From assembly GCA_021767245.1 (NCBI GenBank), contig JAASTO010000102.1, positions 1 through 8,774 on the forward strand: a stretch of 8,774 bases of DNA. The letters run 5' to 3'. The translations under genes and the position numbers were made by a program. The notes beneath the pieces are model-generated. The model was given only the letters and a program-made list of their open reading frames with translations. It made no database searches and was not told where the DNA came from. This document shows, piece after piece, positions 5,920 through 8,774 of this stretch. The DNA comes from Balneolaceae bacterium (GTDB taxonomy: Bacteria > Bacteroidota > Rhodothermia > Balneolales > Balneolaceae). Each line of letters opens with the position of its first letter. Within the stretch, counting starts at the first letter, position 1.

Positions 5920-7959
5920 TTGGGCAAGCCATATCCAAAGATCACTTCTTGTGAGCATTGTGGATTACCGGCAAAAAGATCATCCGAAAAAGAGGAGCTA
6001 ACCTTTTGCTGCCATGGGTGTTCAATGGCACATCGACTACAAATAAGTGATGAAACTCAATTTCATTTACCCGAAGGGTTGTTAATTAGGTGGGTGATTG
6101 CAGCTGTATTTGCCATGTTGCTGCTGTTTGTCAGCTTAACCCTGCATATTGACTCAGACACCCCTTCATTTTTTATTTGGTTTTCACTTGCCTTGAATTC
6201 AGTGATCTTACTTCTACTCGGCAAAGAAGTAGTGCTGGTTATTATAGATGAGATTAAAACTAAACAATACAGTTTGGGGACTCTGATTTTTATCGGGGTT
6301 TTTTCCTCGTATCTGCTCTCTGTAATTAATGTATTTCGAGGAGGTGAAACTGCTACTTATTTTGAAACCTCAGGCATGATCTTGGTATTCTATATTGGAA
6401 GCTTGTTGATTGATATCTATCTGAAAAATCAAATTGGGGCTTATAGCAAAAAATGGGAACCCAAAGCTCCCAAATTGCTTGTTAAGAAGAAAAGCGGGGT
6501 GTGGGAAAGAGTAAGTTCCGAAGATCTCAGTGAAGGTGATGAGGTTAAAACTGAAGCAGAAAAAGTTATTCCGGCAGACGGTATTCTTAGTTCAGAGCGT
6601 GGTTATGTGAGAGAGGCACACTTGACCGGTGAACCAACTGCCATCCTGAAAAAAAGAGGCGATAAAATAATGGCAGGATCAATAGCATTGGATGATGACT
6701 TGGAGATTCAACTAACGTCTTCATATTCACGATCATCCCTTTCAAATTATCTCGAACAATTTGAATGGGAGAAAAAGCAACTGTCAACATATGAAAACAT
6801 TTCTCGCAGAGCAGCAAGTTTTTTGCTTGGTACGGTTTTAATCCTCTCAGCTTTAACATTGGTTCATTATCTCTGGATGGGAGAAACAAGTTCTGCGATT
6901 AATCATTTTTTATCGGTTTTAATCATTGGTTGTCCATGTGCTTTCGCTATCGCTACACCTGCTGCTATTTGGATCACTCAAAAAACACTGCATGATCAAG
7001 GTATTTTGCTAAGAACAGGCTCGAAGGCAATAGAAGAATTAGCTAAAGTAAATCATATTGTTTTTGACAAAACTGGTACCATAACAGGTGCGGCACTTAT
7101 ACATAATGTAGAAATCATGGATAAGTCAGATCTTGATGATCAGACGCTTTTGAAGTTATTGGTGGGAATTGAAGCCGTTGATGAACATCCAATAGCTGAA
7201 GCTGTAAGAGAATATGGTAGAAAGTTTCAGATTGAACCACTTCACTTATCCCATTTTAAGAAAATGTCCGGGCTTGGGGTAAGAGGGGATTGGATTGATG
7301 AAAATGAACGAAAATACGAAGTAGAGCTTCTGAACCGTGCACATCCCGAAGCTGAATCTCTAGATAAGAACTGGTTTGGATTATTTGTAGACAAAGTGAT
7401 GGTTTTAAAAATAGAGATCTACCATCCACTAAAAAAAGATGCGAGAAATCTACTTCAGGATCTATCATCAAAGGGATATAAAGTATCTGTCATATCCGGT
7501 GATCCGGAACCTCAAACTGAAATCGTATCTGATAAATGGACCTACATTGGAAACATGAGTCCACGCGAGAAGGCAGAATATGTTGAGAAAAAAAAGAATG
7601 AAAATGATAAAGTACTTTTTATCGGAGATGGCTTAAATGATCTTTTGGCAATGGCAAAAGCCGATAGTACCATTGCAATGTTTGAAGGATCTGATAAAAA
7701 CAAAGTAGAAGCAGATATGGTGTTTTACAATCCTGATATCATGCAATTGGAAAATTTACTGGATCAGGCAAAGCGGACTAAAACGATCATTTACCAAAAC
7801 TTTTTTTGGGCTTTAATTTATAATATTATTGGATTACCGTTGGCTGCTACTGGTTTTTTATCCCCATTGATTTCAATTGCAGCTATGATGTTGTCTTCCA
7901 TTTTTGTTACTACAAATTCTCTTCGTTTGAATACGTCTGAACCGATAACTTATGACTAA
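5920..7959 (+). CDS. ccoI: CcoI/CopA2-type Cu+ transporting P-type ATPase lacking an HMA domain
   Basis: A P1B-1 ATPase that exports Cu(I) to the periplasm; the CcoI/CopA2 branch supplies copper for cbb3 oxidase assembly rather than for detoxification. The 679-residue protein opens with the CcoI-type Cys cluster CEHCGLP (11-17) and FCCHGCSMA (29-37). About eight membrane helices follow (near 57-77, 84-109, 117-138, 146-168, 300-320, 326-350, 625-646, 648-668). Catalytic motifs are intact: TGE (236-238), metal-site CPC (338-340), DKTGT (383-387, phosphorylated Asp383), HP (423-424) and GDGLND (569-574). The last helices carry the Cu(I)-site YN (634-635) and MLSS (657-660) followed by TNSLRL. 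Typical CcoI has an HMA domain between the Cys cluster and helix 1; here only about 22 residues separate them. The start is TTG, four bases after ccoP, with no clear ribosome site; the first ATG would remove the Cys cluster. Confidence 0.88.
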   Translation: MGKPYPKITSCEHCGLPAKRSSEKEELTFCCHGCSMAHRLQISDETQFHLPEGLLIRWVIAAVFAMLLLFVSLTLHIDSDTPSFFIWFSLALNSVILLLLGKEVVLVIIDEIKTKQYSLGTLIFIGVFSSYLLSVINVFRGGETATYFETSGMILVFYIGSLLIDIYLKNQIGAYSKKWEPKAPKLLVKKKSGVWERVSSEDLSEGDEVKTEAEKVIPADGILSSERGYVREAHLTGEPTAILKKRGDKIMAGSIALDDDLEIQLTSSYSRSSLSNYLEQFEWEKKQLSTYENISRRAASFLLGTVLILSALTLVHYLWMGETSSAINHFLSVLIIGCPCAFAIATPAAIWITQKTLHDQGILLRTGSKAIEELAKVNHIVFDKTGTITGAALIHNVEIMDKSDLDDQTLLKLLVGIEAVDEHPIAEAVREYGRKFQIEPLHLSHFKKMSGLGVRGDWIDENERKYEVELLNRAHPEAESLDKNWFGLFVDKVMVLKIEIYHPLKKDARNLLQDLSSKGYKVSVISGDPEPQTEIVSDKWTYIGNMSPREKAEYVEKKKNENDKVLFIGDGLNDLLAMAKADSTIAMFEGSDKNKVEADMVFYNPDIMQLENLLDQAKRTKTIIYQNFFWALIYNIIGLPLAATGFLSPLISIAAMMLSSIFVTTNSLRLNTSEPITYD

Positions 7960-8016
7960 ATGATACTTATTCTGATGAAGTTTTTGTTGTAATTATTTAT
8001 AGAGGTTTAAAAATTT

Positions 8017-8024
8017 AGGCAAAT
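8017..8024. promoter_or_regulatory. upstream half-site AGGCAAAT
   Basis: An exact reverse complement of the left arm ATTTGCCT of the palindrome at 8055-8071. TTAGGCAAATATAA (8015-8028) also resembles TTAGGTAAATTTAA (8062-8075) at 12 of 14 positions, 47 bases apart. It may be an auxiliary operator half-site, or the arm of a stem-loop with an 8-bp stem and a 30-base loop. Confidence 0.35.
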
Positions 8025-8054
8025 ATAAGTGGGGTCCTACGATTTATAAATATC

Positions 8055-8071
8055 ATTTGCCTTAGGTAAAT
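8055..8071. promoter_or_regulatory. 17-bp near-perfect palindrome, candidate operator of the flavoprotein gene
   Basis: ATTTGCCTTAGGTAAAT is symmetric about T8063 with 7 of 8 base pairs matching (G8059 and T8067 are the exception). It lies about 84 bases before the downstream start codon. A weak sigma70-like pair, TTGCCT (8057-8062) and GATAAT (8078-8083) with a 15-base spacer, would place the -35 element inside the palindrome, the arrangement expected for a repressor. The promoter reading is weak because the spacer is short. The symmetry is directly visible. Confidence 0.45.
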
Positions 8072-8142
8072 TTAAATGATAATGTCAGGATAGGAGAAAA
8101 GAGAGATTCATTTAATTATGTGATGTTTATCCGAAAATTTAA

Positions 8143-8149
8143 AAGGAAG
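8143..8149 (+). promoter_or_regulatory. ribosome binding site of the SQR-like gene
   Basis: AAGGAAG lies five bases before the ATG at 8155 and supports that start. Together with the 195-base gap it suggests this gene has its own expression signals rather than simple read-through from the cco operon. Confidence 0.6.
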
Positions 8150-8154
8150 AAATC

Positions 8155-8774
8155 ATGGCAAAACCACATATCGTTATTCTTGGTTGTAATTTCGCAGGGC
8201 TCACCACAGCAAGATATATTCACGAAGCGGTTAAAGAAAAGGCAAAAATAACCATAATTGACCGTAAATCGCTGCTAACTTTTGTGCCAAATATTCCAAT
8301 GCAGGTACTTAGTAACAAAAACCCCGGAATAGATATGAATTATCAATTCATATCATTTTTGGAAGATGATGGGAGTACCTTTATACAGGCTGATGTAAAA
8401 AGTATTGATCCCGAAGTTAATACCGTATTTTATCAACCTAATGAAAGGCCGGGACATCCCATTCGAGAAATGCAGTATGATTATTTAGTTATTGCATTAG
8501 GAAACCGCTTAGCCTATGATGCCATAGAAGGATTTAATGAGCACGGACATAGTGTTACTGATATTTTTCTGGGTAATCGCCTAAGAGATTATTTACATCA
8601 TAAATATAAGGGGGGACCGATAGGCATTACTTCAGATCTGTTTCATCAAGGTAAAAGCGATAAACTTCCTGAGGGACTGCCTGTTGCAGAAACTGCTTGT
8701 GAAGGGCCTCCGGTAGAGTTAGCCTTTTCTATGGTACATTGGTTGGAAAAAAATAAAAAAGGTGATGAGTCTAC
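8155..8774 (+). CDS. sulfide:quinone oxidoreductase-like FAD flavoprotein, 3' end cut by the window
   Basis: The first 206 residues of a two-dinucleotide-binding-domain flavoprotein of the SQR/type II NADH dehydrogenase-like superfamily. HIVILGCNFAGLTTARYI (5-22) is the N-terminal FAD-binding turn, here GCNFAG where GxGxxG is usual, and Asp36 ends the second strand to bind the ribose. YDYLVIALGN (108-117) is the ATG-like strand that closes the FAD site. Cys182 in ETACEGPPVELAF matches the conserved Cys before Gly-Pro seen in SQRs (Cys160 in Acidithiobacillus ferrooxidans by my recollection), part of the sulfide-oxidising disulfide. If so it would oxidise sulfide and reduce quinone at the membrane. 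The essential second Cys and the C-terminal membrane helix lie beyond the window, so a flavocytochrome c-like or unassigned oxidoreductase remains possible. The ATG is preceded by AAGGAAG. Confidence 0.72.
   Translation, partial: MAKPHIVILGCNFAGLTTARYIHEAVKEKAKITIIDRKSLLTFVPNIPMQVLSNKNPGIDMNYQFISFLEDDGSTFIQADVKSIDPEVNTVFYQPNERPGHPIREMQYDYLVIALGNRLAYDAIEGFNEHGHSVTDIFLGNRLRDYLHHKYKGGPIGITSDLFHQGKSDKLPEGLPVAETACEGPPVELAFSMVHWLEKNKKGDES

Noticed and set aside
6587..6889. A 100-codon open frame on the - strand, and similar shorter ones opposite nosD, nosF, nosY, ccoN and ccoI
   Set aside because: They lie entirely opposite well-supported conserved genes, have no recognisable domains or ribosome sites, and look like mirror frames.
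8017..8062. Terminator of the cco operon formed by AGGCAAAT/ATTTGCCT
   Set aside because: The loop is 30 bases and no T-run follows the second arm. The operator reading is more economical.
1..8774. CRISPR arrays, tRNA/rRNA genes, insertion sequences or attachment sites
   Set aside because: I see no spaced direct-repeat array, no tRNA-like cloverleaf, no transposase and no terminal repeats with target duplications.

Overview
The window is a stretch of bacterial chromosome with every supported gene on the + strand. It reads as a respiratory island in two blocks. Gene content fits a facultatively anaerobic, denitrification-capable bacterium. The FCB side (Bacteroidota, Rhodothermota/Balneolota or a relative) is my best guess from the AT-leaning codon use, weak or absent Shine-Dalgarno sites at most starts, and protein flavour. 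It is an inference, because no taxonomic marker is present.

Block 1 (about 1-2809) is the end of a nitrous oxide reductase maturation operon. It holds the last codons of an upstream gene with a Met-rich tail (perhaps nosL), then nosD (periplasmic right-handed beta-helix protein), nosF (ABC ATPase) and nosY (ABC membrane subunit). nosD/nosF and nosF/nosY are each joined by ATGA overlaps. NosDFY is the ABC complex that works with NosL to assemble the copper centres of NosZ; nosZ itself is not in the window and probably lies upstream.

Block 2 (about 3053-7959) is a compact cbb3-type (C-family) heme-copper oxidase operon: a CcoS-like mini-protein, ccoN, ccoO, a one-heme ccoP and a CcoI-type Cu+ P-type ATPase, with junctions of only 4-5 bases. 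It is unusual in several ways. CcoN and CcoO are separate genes. CcoP carries one CxxCH instead of two. No ccoQ, ccoG or ccoH is seen. The copper ATPase has the N-terminal Cys cluster but no HMA domain. In CcoN all six His ligands and the active-site Tyr are present, but the position that aligns with Glu323 of Pseudomonas stutzeri CcoN is Gln. After a 195-base gap with a strong palindrome comes the 5' part of a sulfide:quinone oxidoreductase-like flavoprotein, cut by the window end.

How the parts fit together: NosDFY and the CcoS/CcoI pair both load copper into respiratory enzymes. The cbb3-like enzyme would reduce O2 (possibly NO) with electrons from the bc1/cytochrome c pool, and the SQR-like protein could feed that pool from sulfide or polysulfide. 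That linkage is inferred from gene proximity. The two gaps (2810-3052 and 7960-8154) hold several inverted repeats that look like candidate regulatory DNA. The clearest is a 17-bp near-perfect palindrome ahead of the flavoprotein gene.
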